NCBI RefSeq assembly: GCF_024586455.1
Contig: NC_065921.1
Location: 14,353,401-14,417,400, forward strand
DNA: 64,000 nucleotides
From: Bactrocera neohumeralis
Lineage: Eukaryota > Arthropoda > Insecta > Diptera > Tephritidae
Reading direction: 5' to 3'
Numbering within the stretch: the stretch's first letter is position 1; every line of letters starts with the position of its first letter. A program made the position numbers and the translations under genes. Shown piece after piece: positions 33,672-47,344 of the stretch. The notes beneath the pieces are model-generated. The model ran no database searches. It was not told the DNA's origin and saw only the letters and a list, made by a program, of their open reading frames with translations.

Positions 33672-36225
33672 TATCCATTATTTTTTATATTTTTTTTTAT
33701 GAAATTATAACTCTTTTCTGTATATGAACATTTATTTTTTCTTTTTAATTTTTATATCGAGGGTAGCTATTTTTATTACTATAAACCAAAAATAAAAAAA
33801 AAATATTTTTGTTTTTCATTTTCGAAAAATACTTAAAATGGTTGGAGAGCCAAATTTTGCTTATTTTTCAATAAAATATTGTAGGTTTCTGTTGGGATAT
33901 CCATTAAACTTATTATTTTTTTAATAAATAAGGTAATTTTTGTAACGTATTGTTTTTTTGTATATTTAATGAAATACTCGTATTAATTACAAAAATAAAA
34001 TGGAACACAATTTCTCAACATCTTCTCTCACGCAGTTTCCACCCCACTCCATAGTCTACATTTGTGTATTCCTCCAGTCTACTTGACTCTTCGATATCAT
34101 TTTATTGCTGCTTGCTGCATAAGCCACAACAAACGAGCGCTATGTGTTTGTTGTATGGAAAATTTTTAATGATGTCTGCGAGCAAGTGGAAGGCATGTGG
34201 CATAACACTGAATCTACATACTCGCACATATGCACATAACTAAAGTAAATTTCGTTTATGTATGCGTTTAGAGGCAGAGCGTAGTATATGTGAATGTAAG
34301 TATATGAGCTTGCAACATGCCACAGCATATTTCAAGTGCAATTCGCTATCAACTTCAATTTGGTCGAAAGTTCATTTTTATTATTTTTTTGTTTTAAAAA
34401 TTGTGTAACAGCAAATGGAAATAATTTTCGGTTGAGAAATTAATGAGCTAATTAAAAGTTTCGTCTCAGAGGGGGAAGAAGATACAAGAAAAAAATTAAA
34501 AATTTTGAGAAACAAGTTGTGTATGTATATGTGTTTATTTATAATACATAGCATTGTATATACATATGTATATGTGCTCATTAATTCAAACTTATATGCG
34601 AACTTATGGTTACTTACGAGTATATTAATTTACTTTTACGTTTTATTTTGCACGCTACTGTATTTTCATTGGACATACCTGAAAAGAAAGTGAAAAGAAA
34701 AAGTCAGTCAATACAGTCGCTTCAATAAATAAACGCATAAATTTAATTTCATGAATTTTTAGTGAACTTTAAGCCGCCTCTTGCTGCAAATGCGTTGTAA
34801 CGCCGCAAAGTAGGCCTTAAAATTGCACATACTGCCACAAGCAACCACACAACCCAACGCAGTTTAGTGTCTGCGCACAAAGCAGCAATGCTGCAAACTT
34901 TTAGTCAAACGAATTTTTGCTTTGCTTTGTGGCAAATTAGATTGTGGCTGCGGCAATGTGAAAGGAAATGGCGAAAGCAAATACAAAAACAAATATGCGC
35001 AAATGCATTAAAAGCAACAAAAACAAAGCAAAATCGAAGTCACAGCAAACGAAACAGCAACCACACACACATACATGCAAGCACATATGTATGTATGTGT
35101 GCCTTTATGTAAAACTGCAACAACAGCCCTGCAACATGTCAATGTAATTTCGCAAATGCTTGCGAACATAAAACCAATTTGACATTGTCTATTTGTGCAC
35201 TCAATACGATTTCCTATTTTCCAACAAAGCCGCCCACCCTCTTCCGCCAAGCAACCAGAGTCACACACTTGGCAGGGCTTTAGTTCACCGGCTGACCAGC
35301 GCTTTAATTTCGCTCAGCAAATGCCCAGTTCGCTTGGTGCTCTCCGAAAGAAAGGCATTAGGGTTTATATGTGGGGTGGTGGAGGGGGTTTTTACGCAGC
35401 AAGCGTGTTCCATTTGGTTTATGTGTTTGACACGCCTACTAACTACTGGCATATGTGTGCGGCTAGTTTGGAAATGTGCAACTGTAAATATCAAAGATCG
35501 CACAGAAAATCCAATAAAACACATGCCAATGTTTCGCCTAAGCCGATAGTGCTCGTATTGGCAGCAGTGGTGGGAGTTAATGGATAAGTCGCAAATTAAA
35601 GTGCATAACGGCAGCATGTGTACTAAGCTATAGCGACGGCTTTGTAGGCTTTGCCTGAATATTGTATGCTTCGTGTCAAGTTCAATGTACCGTTAGAGTT
35701 GGAAAAGTGCGTAATGAAATTGGAAAATGTGAGTTTTGTTAAAGCAAAACTTGGGAAACGTGAAAATAACGGAATGTTAATATTAGATAGGGTATTTGGC
35801 ACAATACAAATTGGTAAAAATTAAAATATTTGAAAAAAAAGTAGAAGAAATCCAATTATCTTTGAGAGTATTCGAAGTCACGCGTAATAATATGTTATGT
35901 CTTAAAATTTAGTTAATTATTTCGTGTTTTTCATATTGAAAAAAAGTTGCGTTGCCTACATTTCGGCGCGCAGACAAAAACTTGAGAGTTAAAATATTTG
36001 ATAGTCATAAGTATATTGTCCGTAAGATATTTTTTTCGCTGGTATCCCAGCGCAATATTAATTTTGCAACCATTAAAATATTTAAAAATTTTTGGCGGAC
36101 TCAGATTTTGAACGAATTTAGTTTGTGGCTCCCCTGAGCCTAGAATTATCGATGTATTATAGAAAGTGCATTGCAAACAAAAATTTATACAAAATATTTA
36201 AAGACTCCATACTATACTGAGAATT
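33672..36225. other. Intergenic DNA, no gene recognised
   Basis: AT-rich to 34.0 kb, then mixed. Two overlapping plus-strand frames at 35193-35587 (118 and 130 codons) contain no domain; the second has a poly-Gly run from GGGGTGGTGGAGGGGG. I do not support them as genes. No continuation of mariner relic B is visible to the right of the Tc1 element. Confidence 0.45.
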
Positions 36226-37050
36226 TCGTTTGAGTCCCGAAATTCGGGATTTCAATCCCGAAATCTGATACTTGTCAGTTGTTTATATAAAAATAAATTT
36301 AATAACTAAATTGGGTATTGAACTTGGAATTAAGTAGTCCCGAAATCCGTTTAAACTTTTCGGGATCCCGAGATCTGATATTTTCCATTAAGTTGAACTT
36401 TATACTTAAACTTAGAACTTTGGTGTAATCCCGAAATTCAGGTTTAAACTTCTCGGGATCCCGAAAACCAATAACTGATCAGAAATATTACTTTTTGCAC
36501 CTATTAGGGATGTTTAATTTGTATGGTGCGTACAAGTTATGAACGAATTCAGTTTCAGTTTTTTGAGTCACCTGAGATCTTGATAAAATAGAAATCTCCA
36601 AGTATATAGTTTAAATAAAATTTGCGCAATATATATTTAATCTCTCTATGTATTCTGTACTGTGAATTGCGATGTACATAGTACATATGTATGTAGTTCC
36701 GAAACTCGGGTTTTCAATTTTCGGGATACCGATATCTGATACTTGGCAATAATTTAAAAATTGAATTTTATATTTAGATTACAAGATTTCTTGTATATCT
36801 TGAATTTTGGTGCAATCCCGAAATTCGGGGTTTGAATTTTCGGGATCCCGAAATCTGATACTTGGCAATAGTTTATAAAAAATAAAATTTAATAATTAAA
36901 TTATGTATTGCACTTGGATGTAAGTAATCCCAAAATTTGTTTTAAATTTTTGGGATGCCGAAATCTGATATATGGCAATATATTGAAAATTTTAATTTAA
37001 TTATTAAACTAGATCTTGAAATTTGGTTTCATCCCAAAACTCGGCTATAA
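36226..37050. repeat. Tandem array 2, about 110-bp unit with TTCGGGATCCCGAA box
   Basis: Six to seven decayed units. Each has an ATCCCGAAATTCGG-like box, then TTTTCGGGATCCCGAAATCT with a GATACTTGGCAATAGTTTA segment. Second boxes sit near 36256, 36364, 36458, 36725, 36844 and 36954, so spacing is 94-119 bp, with one gap where a unit is lost or decayed (36480-36700). A stray GGGATCCCGAAGG box is at about 37259-37271. Shares boxes and the GGCAATAGT segment, in the same orientation, with array 1 at 28.5-29.3 kb. Confidence 0.8.
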
Positions 37051-40000
37051 AAATAAAAATAATTAAATATAATCGAAATTTCTATTTCCTAGCTACTCAT
37101 TTTTAATGTGTTTTCGTTTTTTTAATTAAATTATATATGTTTGATATGTAGAAAAATACGATATTAAATTACTTAAGGTAAAAAGGATAATACTGAGGAT
37201 ATGTGATCAGCATAAAAAGAAAAAAACAAATAATTGGAAAATTTACTCGGCTACACTTTGGGATCCCGAAGGTCGTTCTCGTGGCCTACCAAAAACTTGT
37301 TATAAAATTCTTTTATTTTTGAGATTTTCTGAACATTCTCCTGAAGTTCTGCAATATAAACTGCTTTTTTAACTCTTTTGTGAGAATTTTTATATAAATT
37401 TTTTTATTCTATTCAATTGTAGTAACATTTAACTCCGATAAGTAGCTTTAATAAATTGTAAATAAGAAAAACTCAACTCACTGCCCCGCATTAGAAGCTG
37501 CCAAATGACTTCCTTCCGCGGCTTTATTGGTGCCACAACCCTCCTTAGGCTAGTCAAAGAATATAAATAAAATGACTAGACACAAATGTACATACATATA
37601 TACACATTTCTAGGTGTTTAAATATGCTACTGTATATAAATCCGTTTAATTTATATGCCCATACCACCACAAGCACAACTATTTCTCCCACTTCGTCTAC
37701 AAATACAAGCTTACGAACCACAAATCTAGGCCACTAATAGATAATATGGTATCCCTATGTCTCCCTGACTTCAACTATTGCAGTGAATTAACATTTTCAT
37801 TTCATTTTTCATAACATAATTCACTAAACGACGGCGCAAAGCTGTCATTACATATTTATATATCAATATCTAAAGCTAGATATATATCCTTTTAAACATA
37901 AAAGTACCAAATAACGCCAACTCACTGCTATTTGCCCCACAATAACAAGAGATGACCACCAAAGTACTTACATATTACAACTACAATACCAGAGATAAGT
38001 GAAGTCAAAGCCAGAATACAAAAGCAGATCTCCAATACCAAAGCTGCTTGGTGTGCAAAAGGCCATTCCATCATCATACATTTATTCATGCGCTCATTTA
38101 TTCATTTATACCATCAAATGGCAGCTTCACCTTTATACCTTGATATGTGCTGGGCACAACAGTTGCCACACGCATGTAAGAGTGGCAAGTATATACGTTT
38201 TGGCACTTCCAATAATGAGCGGTGACCGAGAGAAGTGATGGCGCTCGAAATAGTCCAGTTCTTGATACATAAATATATATGAAAAGGTGCTTATACATTC
38301 ATATATCTTTTTATTTACTTATATATTTATATATATATATGTACGTATGCCTTATATACATATATTTATCAAGCGCCCAACAGTTTCAACTGCCAGCAAC
38401 AAAAGTGTCTCGGCCAAAATAAAATCTACAAATAATAGCGAAATGCGAATAAAATTCGTACATTGCAATAAAGGTAGTTGGCATACATTTAGGCGCTGCA
38501 CCCAAACGCCCTTCAACAATGAAAATGTATTCGTATTTCTAAGCCAATGCGTCGGTAAGCACCATAAACATTTTATTTTTTTCTTTTTGACGAAGGTGTG
38601 ACTGGGTGAGTGAATGAGTTTAGTGAGCGTGAGAGTGGAAGTGGAAGGTGTGTGGAAATGGTAGATGGTTTGTAAGGAAGGAAGGAAGGAAAAAACGAAA
38701 GACGTAGTTAAGCGAAATGGTTTGTATGTGTAGAAGAATATACAGCTTGTATCCGGACCCTCTCCCTATGTCTATGTAGCAGCTTGCCTGCTCTTCCCCT
38801 TCTACTTGCCACTCACTCTCCTGCTTTGCCAGTTTAGGCCATAAATTAAGGCACCCCAATTTCCGTTGCGACGACTTTGGCAACTTCAATGTGGGCTTGT
38901 AGCTTGCCAACAATAGCCGTTTACTCGGCTACATATGGCTTGGACCGCAGTTAGCGAAATAAAACCAAAGGCAGTCCATAGGCCAATATGAAACGGAAGC
39001 CGAGCCAACATTGTATTTTACGGCAGTGAAAGCGGCTGTTAGTGCTGGGCAAGTATATATAGTAGACTTCGTATTTCCTTTCTGAACTGAGGTGGAGTTT
39101 TTATATATTCGTATGTGTTTGGCTGACCAAAATCCTGCTGATTCATTCACCTATTTGGCAAGCACTCACAAGCTGTGGCAGTCGGAACACTAAGCGCCTA
39201 TGGAAATAGCGCCACATTTGTTGTCTACATTTAGGTTGTGTATATCTGTAGACAAGCTTAAACATGTGTGAGTATTTGCATTTAATGCGTAAGGATTTTG
39301 AGCTACAGTTCTCTGACAGAAGGACAACGTTTTGGTTGAATATTTCACTAAAAGAGAAAAGTATGAACTGGTTGAATAAACTATGCGAGAGCATGTCTAT
39401 CTAAAAATATAGCTCCGGGTATATACATATAAAAATGTTTTGTATGTGCCTAAGAGCAGAAGTCTTCCGGAAAGAACAGTGAATTATAAGTCTAATGATA
39501 CACACCCGGTTTAACCTAGCTGCTTAATCAAGGCTAAGCAGCCTAAACTTTTTCAGCAAAAGAGAAAATACACAAAATGGCGAAAAAGGAGAGTGAATTA
39601 AGTTGCACGAAGACAAAATGCTCCCAAGGGAATGAAGCAAACATTTTCCGCAAACAAAGTTTGGCCGTTAAGCGCAGGAGAAGGCATAGAACGAAAGAAA
39701 GCATGATAGCTAATTAAGCCTAGCAGCAATTTTAAGAGATTTTGTGAAATTATAATAACTCTTAATTTTAAACGACACAAATTTTTAGAAAATTAGTAAT
39801 GTTACTCATAAAGTAAGCCATTTTCGAATATCGCCGAAAAGTAGGCAACACTCTGCTGTGTCTTTTTTACATGTGTTACAAAGACAAGCGTCTGCAAATA
39901 GTAAAAAAAACAAAAGTCGCTTTCTTCTTTGGTCCAAGCGCCTAAATGTGTGCTACGCATTTTTACCACTTTTTTGGCTAGTGAAAAAGTTGGCGGAAAT

Positions 40001-40790
40001 ATCAAAATTTATGACTATTTCAGTCCACTCTTACTACTCGTGGTCATGAAAAATTCCTTTCGCTGCCGCGTGGTAACATATTTCGTCCGATAATGTCGCG
40101 CGCTAGCATATTAAATTTGCATATAAATCATTTCATTTAATTTGCATACAAATTGGCCAACTTAAATCTAATTAAGCACAATTTAACAGAAAGAACACGA
40201 AATAAACAAAGAAAATAGGCGACAAACAACGCGTGTAGCATTTAAAACATGAAAGAAATAATGAAGAGAGCGCGCAATTTTGTGTGTGGCAAGCGTCCAA
40301 GGCCCTCAAGTGCTATTGTAGAGACCACTTCAGGCGTCATTACGCCTCATTTCCGCGCATAAAAACACAAAACTGGCGATTTGTAATGAGTGGGAGCGAA
40401 AATTTCGTAGAGAAAGGGCTCAATGAATTTGAGGTTCTTTAGTCCTTTGTAGCGCATTGGGTTAACGTTAGCTCATTTGAATATTATTTTAGGAATTATA
40501 GCTCGGAGTGGGTGTTGGTGTTAGATGGGTTGAGAAATTACAAAAAAAGTTTCTCGTCGTTGGTTTAATTGTACATATTGAAGTGGCTATCTTAACGTTA
40601 AAAATATTACTGAAATCGAATTTAAGTACCAACTTCAAAGGTTGTCATTGGAACTAGTATGTATAGTATACAATAAGAATTGCAACAGAGCAAAAATATT
40701 AAATATTTTCTAACAGATGGTTGAATTTACAGGACTGCAAGGCTAAAATTAATTATTTGGTGTTAAAAAAGTTGTTTTGAAATTAATATC
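37051..40790. other. Intergenic DNA, no gene recognised
   Basis: AT-rich with TATATATATGTA runs around 38270-38365. GGAAGGAAGGAAGG at about 38675-38690 is a short tetranucleotide run. Small frames on both strands are not supported. Confidence 0.45.
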
Positions 40791-40935
40791 TAAACTCACC
40801 ACAGTGAGGTGAATATTTTTTTACCAAAAAATATAGCTAATATCATTAGAAATTAAGCAAAATATAACTTGAATTTCTGACTGTCTAATTTAGGAAGAAA
40901 TTGAAACTCACCACACTGTGGTGAATTATTTTATA
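40790..40935. repeat. Pair of TCACCACA/TGTGGTGA palindromes
   Basis: AACTCACCACAGTGAGGTGAAT at about 40794-40815 and AACTCACCACACTGTGGTGAAT at about 40909-40930. The second holds perfect 8-bp arms around one central base; the first has one mismatch. TGTGGT is the core of Runx-type binding sites, so each arm could be one site, which is only a suggestion. Confidence 0.6.
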
Positions 40936-42283
40936 TTATGCGAAAATCAGAAAATTTTATTTAACTTACAAAATGTTTTGCAAATAAATTAATAATGTTT
41001 AAATATCAGGTAATAATAACTGCGTAAACAATTTTTTTGCAACACTAGCAATATATTATACAAAATCACTTTACAAGCAAAGCTAGTAAATTTTCAAACA
41101 CACCACCAACTATGCAAGCCACGCTACATAGAAAACTTTTAAAGCGAAAATTATTGTGTAAGGCACTTTCTAAATTGAAAGAAATGCAAAATAAGATAAT
41201 ATAAATGTTTAACGCCCGGCGAATTTCGTGTGGCTGAAAATTTTGCAAAAACAGTATTTCCCTTACTTTGCTAAAGTTGAAAGTACCGGCAACCATAATT
41301 TGCATAAAATTTTTGACACCAATTTCACTTAGGCCAAAAAAGAGAACAACAAGCGAAAAATATGAAATGAACCAGCAAATAAATAGGAAAAATACTTGTG
41401 AGTGAGAAGTGAGAAAAGAAACATGAAATTACAAAATTAAACGAAACAATGTAAGCTGAAGACAGGGAATTGGGAATTGGACAAGTAAGTGTTGGCGCGA
41501 AATTGACAGTAACACGACAGCCAACACTGCGCCAGCGCTACCACCCGCTCTCGAAAATACAAAAGAAAAAAATTATATAGCCTCAGCAATATTAACTCTC
41601 ACGCTTCGGAGGGCAAAAACACAACTCGCCTATATTTAGGCTGAGCGAAGCAGCAATTGAAAAACACGATTGCAAATTTCACACCCCTCCTTCCCTCGGT
41701 GGAAATGTGTTGTTTGGCGAGCAAAAAGCAATGAAGCGAAAAACATTTCGGAGGGAAAAAAATTTGCATATCCAATAAGCATCAAAAGTGGCCCAAGACG
41801 GCAATTTGAGTGTTGATTTGCTCTTAGCAGCCGCTTTTCACACCACACTTTGTATGTAGCCGTCGGGGTGTTAGGGTGTTGAAAAATTTGCGAAAATTGC
41901 GGACTCTGTAATTTTCGTTTTTTGCGAAAGCAAATCAAATTTGCGCCTCAAGATTGCCAATGAGCGGATTTTATGTTGTTTTTTCTTGATTGTTTTGCCC
42001 TCAAATACTCGATTAGCTGTGAGACAGACGCCAAGTTGTTAATAATGTGTGACACATTAAAAAATAAAGAATGTGAGCAAAAATATTATAATTTGAGTTA
42101 TGCTAAAACGAAATTGACGCCAGCACGTCTGCACGCGTTGACCATTAGTATAGTGTGTGCGTGTGCGCCTAAAACTATGCTACTCAAATTACGTTGGTGA
42201 AAAATAATGATTTTTGTTGACTGTTTTAGAGCGAGCCATATTTATTGCTTTAGAAAATGTAATTTTTACTAACGATAATTTTT
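40936..42283. other. Intergenic DNA, no gene recognised
   Basis: AT-rich with A-rich purine tracts; short frames at 41636-41938 (minus) and 41973-42200 (plus) show no motif. Confidence 0.45.
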
Positions 42284-42965
42284 AATAGTCAATTAATTTA
42301 AACTTGAAATATCGATAAATTTTGTTTCATGTTTCTATAACTTTTTTTGGCTCTTTTAACCCAAGAATGTTCTAATATTGTAACAATATTCCAATATCCA
42401 ACTCTATTTATGCTTATTAATCGATATTTTTCCCTTTGTAATCATTTTCATAAACTCCTAAGCTTTTCTCGAAATTCATGAAATTCTCAAATAGTCTGAT
42501 ACTCAAATTGTATCGATAAATTTTAATAATCAAACTATTTTAATTTAAAATATCGATCAAATTTATTAGTTTTTTCGATAAATCTTCCCTAGGTCTTTTA
42601 ATAGAAGAAAAAAAGTTTTATTTATACTATTCATTCTTAAGTAATAATAAAAGAGAAAACATATCAAATATTTCGATAATACGATATAATTTAATATCGA
42701 TAAAAAATATCGAAATATCGATAAATAAATAGTTTGAATTTTAAAATGTTAAATAGAAAAAATATAAAAAATATCGAAAATTGATATAAGTAAATAGCGA
42801 TAACAATAGTTATCGAAATTTCGATAAAAAATAAATTTTAAATTCTTGAAAACAAATTAAAAATATTAAAAATCTATTTAAAATTGCTATAAGTACTTAT
42901 CGATAAAAACATTTATCGAAATATCGATAAATATTTATGTTTGAAAACAGTTTTGTAATACATGC
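42284..42965. repeat. CGATA/TATCGATA cluster 2 with partial 240-bp duplication
   Basis: More than a dozen ATCGATA or CGATAA boxes in under 700 bp, densest at 42670-42730 (AATATCGATAAAAAATATCG, then AAATATCGATAAATAAATAG) and 42790-42940. The left part is a decayed tandem copy: AATTTAAACTTGAAATATCG with a following GGCTCTTTTA (42295-42357) recurs as TTTTAATTTAAAATATCGAT and AGGTCTTTTA (42538-42600). TATCGATA is the DREF site and CGATA the BEAF-32 core in flies; function here is inferred from motif only. Confidence 0.6.
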
Positions 42966-44850
42966 TTTCTAACTTTAAACGTAAAAAAAGGTTTTACTTT
43001 AATATTTATTGACAAAACATATTTGCAACAAAGTTATTGTTTATATTAAAGACAGTTAAATTTCTAAATAAATACTGTATTTTCTCGTCCAATATATCCA
43101 CTCGCTTCACATTTGACCACAAAATGCATACCAGCATCACTATTGCATATATTTTCATCAACAGCAGCCGTCATCTAATGCTGCCACAAAGTGTTGCAAG
43201 TAAAAATTGCTAGCAATCAACGCGCAGACAGTCACGATTTTACAACTTTTTTTCGTTGCCAGCGACTTTTCAGCGGCTTTTACGTCGCGACGGCTACTTA
43301 ACCAAATAAATAGGCAACAAAATTAATTTTCTAGCAGTCAGCGTCTACGCGGACCAGGCGGCTTCTTTGCCTATGCCAAGACAGGCGTGCAAGTAGGGGC
43401 AACCGTGTTTGCGCGCAGGCATGTGTGGGTGTTGAAAGTGTGAGATTGCGTGCATTTTACGTTTATGGATTTGTTTTTGTTTTTTTCTTTTTTTTTTTGG
43501 TATTGTATTATTGTATATATGTATGTGTGTGTCAGTCATTAAGTAGCTAGAGTCGTGCGCGCAGAAAACAAATATTTTCTTAACTAAAAGAACTTGAGTG
43601 AGCGAAGAAGAAGAAGCAGAGGAACGGCAGGAAAAACAAAAGGTAGAAAAACACGTTGCACGTCATTCTTAAGTAAAGATAAATAAGCAATAAGCTCAAT
43701 GAAAATAGGCTAAGCAAACCTACCGCAGTGTTGGCCACTTTGAATTATTGACGCAGTGACCAATTAAAAAGTGCCGACACAAGCGGCAACGTCAGTTCGA
43801 CAAACAATTACGCATGCACACACACACACATGCAAACATAGATAGATGTATGGTATATATGCTGCATATATATTTACACGCTAAGTAATACATATAACGG
43901 TGTGTGGCCACTGCGCACGAATTAAACAGCTAAGTTCGTTAAGTAACCGTTAAGCCCATAAGCACGCACTGAGCGCGATAATTACCTAGCAGTGGCTTTA
44001 AAAATCGTCAAATTGCCGCAGTTGATAGACGATCGTGCAGCCGAGCCGCCGTGAGAAGCTTTAAATGCAGCGAAATGGTTGACTCATTGACGCTTCGATT
44101 TATTTGTTTAGTCGATTTAATTGCTGGTAGCAGGCATGCCATGAGTTAAAGAGCCAATTTGATGGAAAAAGCAACAACAGCAAAAACTTTTACTCCGAAT
44201 ATATAAACGCTTGTATGTCCACTCACCCCCCACCTTTGCATTGTACTCCTCCTTCGATAAGTAAAATCCTGCCTTTTTTAGCTTTTACACAAAAAATTAC
44301 AACAACAAAATAGAACAACATATGTATATCTATAGCCAAATATGTATGGCCACTTCAGCGCATCCGCCCACAACTCCGCCCCTATCTCTCCGCGAGCCTA
44401 ATCTACTCCGTTGCTCCTGCCCGGCATTCATTAGCCAGCCAAATGGAATCGTGGAATTTTGATTGATGCGACCATTAATTAAAAGCGAAAATGTACAAAA
44501 ACAACAATGCGGGAGCCACTCATGCAGTCACATGCCTCCATGCAACAGTGTAAGCTTATAAATATACATAAACATATTCATAGCGTTCAATATAAATATG
44601 TATGTAGCATGTGAGTGTGTGTGTGCGTGTGGAGAAAATTGGGTATATATTTATCAATGCGTGAATTTCAGCTCAGCTGAGCATGCATTAATTCGGGCAT
44701 ATTTAATTGTGTTAATTTATGCGTTCGTGTATTGAAAAGCTACAACGCTTATTTACATGAGGACATAAAGGGCCGGTAGGAAAAATTTGGTCAATGTGGT
44801 GATATGTAAGTTGCTTACGACATTTTATATAGAAATGTAAAGAAATCGTA
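42966..44850. other. Intergenic DNA, no gene recognised
   Basis: Mixed composition with CA runs at about 43818-43830 and GTGTGTGTGCGTGTG at about 44614-44630. No coding or transposon signal. Confidence 0.45.
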
Positions 44851-46145
44851 TTTGACAATTTAATATTATATTTGCCAAAATCAAAATTAAAACAAAATTA
44901 ATTGTTTAATTTTAATTTTAATTTAATTAATTTAAAAAATTATTTTTAAATTACATTAAATTTTAATTAATTAATAAAATTTAAAAAATTTGTTTTGTTT
45001 AAACATACTGACATAATAACTAATTATTAAAAATTAATTTAATTAAAAAAATTAAAATAATTATTAAAAAAAAATTAATAAAACATAAACATAATTTTTT
45101 AAATTTAAATTAAATTATTTTAAATCAAATAAAATCTTAACGGCAGTGATCCTACAATAGTAACAATAAAAAATTAAAAAACTTCAATTTAAAAAATTAA
45201 TTTAAAAAAAATAATTAATTTAATTAAATTTTTTTTATATATTTTTTTTTTTTTTTTGATTTTTCTGTAAACATCAATTTAAATAAAATTAACAAATTAA
45301 TTTTTTTATATTATTATGATAAAAAAAAATCTAGTTTTGATATCTCTAAATTATTTTTACAATTACGTGTTCAAAGCAGTTAACAATATTTTCTATTTAC
45401 AAACTTTAATTAACTAAAATAGTAAAAATAATTTTCTACCAATTACTTTATATTTATTAATCTTTTTCAACAATGTGCGATCCCATCAAATGAATAAATA
45501 ATGTTTTTGAATAAAAATGTTAATTAATATAATATAAAAAACTTAAAATAAAAATAAAATAATTAATTTGATTTAAAAAAATGTTGAACTAAAAAAATTT
45601 TAATTAAGATAATCTAAAATTTAATTAAACGTGAGTTTGAACAGAAGTACATTAAAAATTTGTTTAAATATTTTTTTAAATTAATAAAGTCTTTTTTTTT
45701 TAATTAATCTTTAAAAGTTTTGAGCTAAAAAATAATTAATTAAAAAGGAAATAATTTATTTCTTTAATTAATTTAATTATTAAGTAAAATAAAACCGTAA
45801 TTATTTAATTAAAAAAAAAATTCTATTTTATTTTATTTAACTGTGTTGGACTTAAAAATAATTAATAAATTGAATTTAAAAAAAATTATTTGTTAATTTT
45901 TTTTATTAACTGGTTTTACCAATATGGGATCACCGTAGCAAAAATCAAAGCAGTGTTTATTAAAAAAAAAAAAATAATTAACTTAATTTAAAAAAATTAA
46001 AAATAAAAAATTAATTAATTTGAGTTTAAAAACTTGTCTACACTAAAAAAAAGTTTAATGTGTGTTTTTAAATTTTAGTAAACTAAAATTGTATCAGTAG
46101 TTCATTAAAACTTAATTTCAAATTTTTTTAATTAATAAACCTAGT
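44850..46145. repeat. Extremely AT-rich block
   Basis: About 1.3 kb built almost wholly from TTAATTAA, AATTTAAA and poly-A/T runs, with only scattered G or C. The few GC-bearing islands include GCAGTGATCCTACAATAG at about 45143 and TATGGGATCACCGTAGC at about 45923. Around GTGATCC / GGATCAC these two are inverted relative to each other. No frame of any length. A matrix-attachment-type region or a decayed AT satellite are possible readings. Confidence 0.6.
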
Positions 46146-47340
46146 TTTTCACTTCGCTGCCCTGCCGGTTTTTAAAAACAAACCCTTACCTTTGTGATTT
46201 CTTGCAAATTTTGGACAAGCCTCACTCAGAATTTCGATTATTTCCTGAGCGCTTGTTACATAAACATTCCTAATTTTTTTTAATTATTTCAAACTCTTAG
46301 CCATCCAAAACAAAATCTTTCTTAAAACTCAAGAAAACTCAAAAATTTAAATAAGAGCGCTTTCAGAAGCAACATCAAAGTGCAGAAAGCCGCCGCTATT
46401 TCTTTTTCAACGCCAAGCGCATGAAGAGGAACAACACAACAACAACAAAACCAAACAGTCGTTTGACACTTTACAAATGACAGAAAACTAAAGAACGCAT
46501 GCAACAACATATGTGCAACATACCACATGCCACATGTACAATATCGCCGCCCAAAGCGCCAGCGCCGCCAGCTTTAGCCTTACCCGCTGCTTATTCAACG
46601 CCCTCCCTTTTCAACGATGTTAGGCGCGAGCGTAAAAAATCCAAAAAGTATAATCTACAAAATAAATAAACAAATTAAAATCTCAATAAGCGATCTGCCG
46701 CCGCCAATAGCCAAAGCCGAAGCCAAAGCACCAGCGCGCTGCTATAGCCGTGCAACAATAACAACAAAAGCGTGTAACGATTAAAAAGCCTTATGCTTGT
46801 CGAGCGCACTTTATTTATTATCGCCTTATTTGTTGTGCGCCATAAGCCGACGTAAGCAGCAGACGGAGCGCCGTGTGCCGGCTGAGTCACAGTCACTTGC
46901 CAATTCGTTGCTGGCTTAGTACATATGTATGTACATAAATATGTACATATGTGTAGTAGTGTTGTTGGCCAGTGTTGCAGCAGCGGACTTGAGTGATTTT
47001 TAATGTTCCACAGAAAAGCTATTTTTTCAGCGGAAAGAAATTAAAAGCCTCGAGGAAAAATGTAGTGAAATTAAAAGAAAATAAAAAAATATCACAGTTC
47101 TTCAAGTTGATTTTTGGAGTTGTTGTCGTTGTTGTTGTTGTTTTTATTCAAGCGACATTTCATGGATTTGGTATTTGTTCAACAAGTTGACATTTAATTT
47201 ACGCGCAGCTACATGAAGAGCGCTGAAAGCTGAGAGCGCTATCGGCCTATCAATCTGTCAATCTGTACGAGCATACATAGATAGATTTGAGTGTGTGTAT
47301 TCAAGTGCCATAATTTTTGCAGAAAACTTTTGTTTTTCAC
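46146..47340. other. Intergenic DNA, no gene recognised
   Basis: Normal composition resumes. CAACAACAACAA runs at about 46433-46450, TTGTCGTTGTTGTTGTTG at 47122-47140, and AGTACATATGTATGTACATA at about 46918-46937. The small frames reflect these runs. Confidence 0.45.
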
Positions 47341-47344
47341 ATCT

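Noticed and set aside
35193..35587. Two overlapping 118 and 130-codon frames
   Set aside because: They overlap in different phases, neither has a domain, and one contains poly-Gly from a G-rich run.
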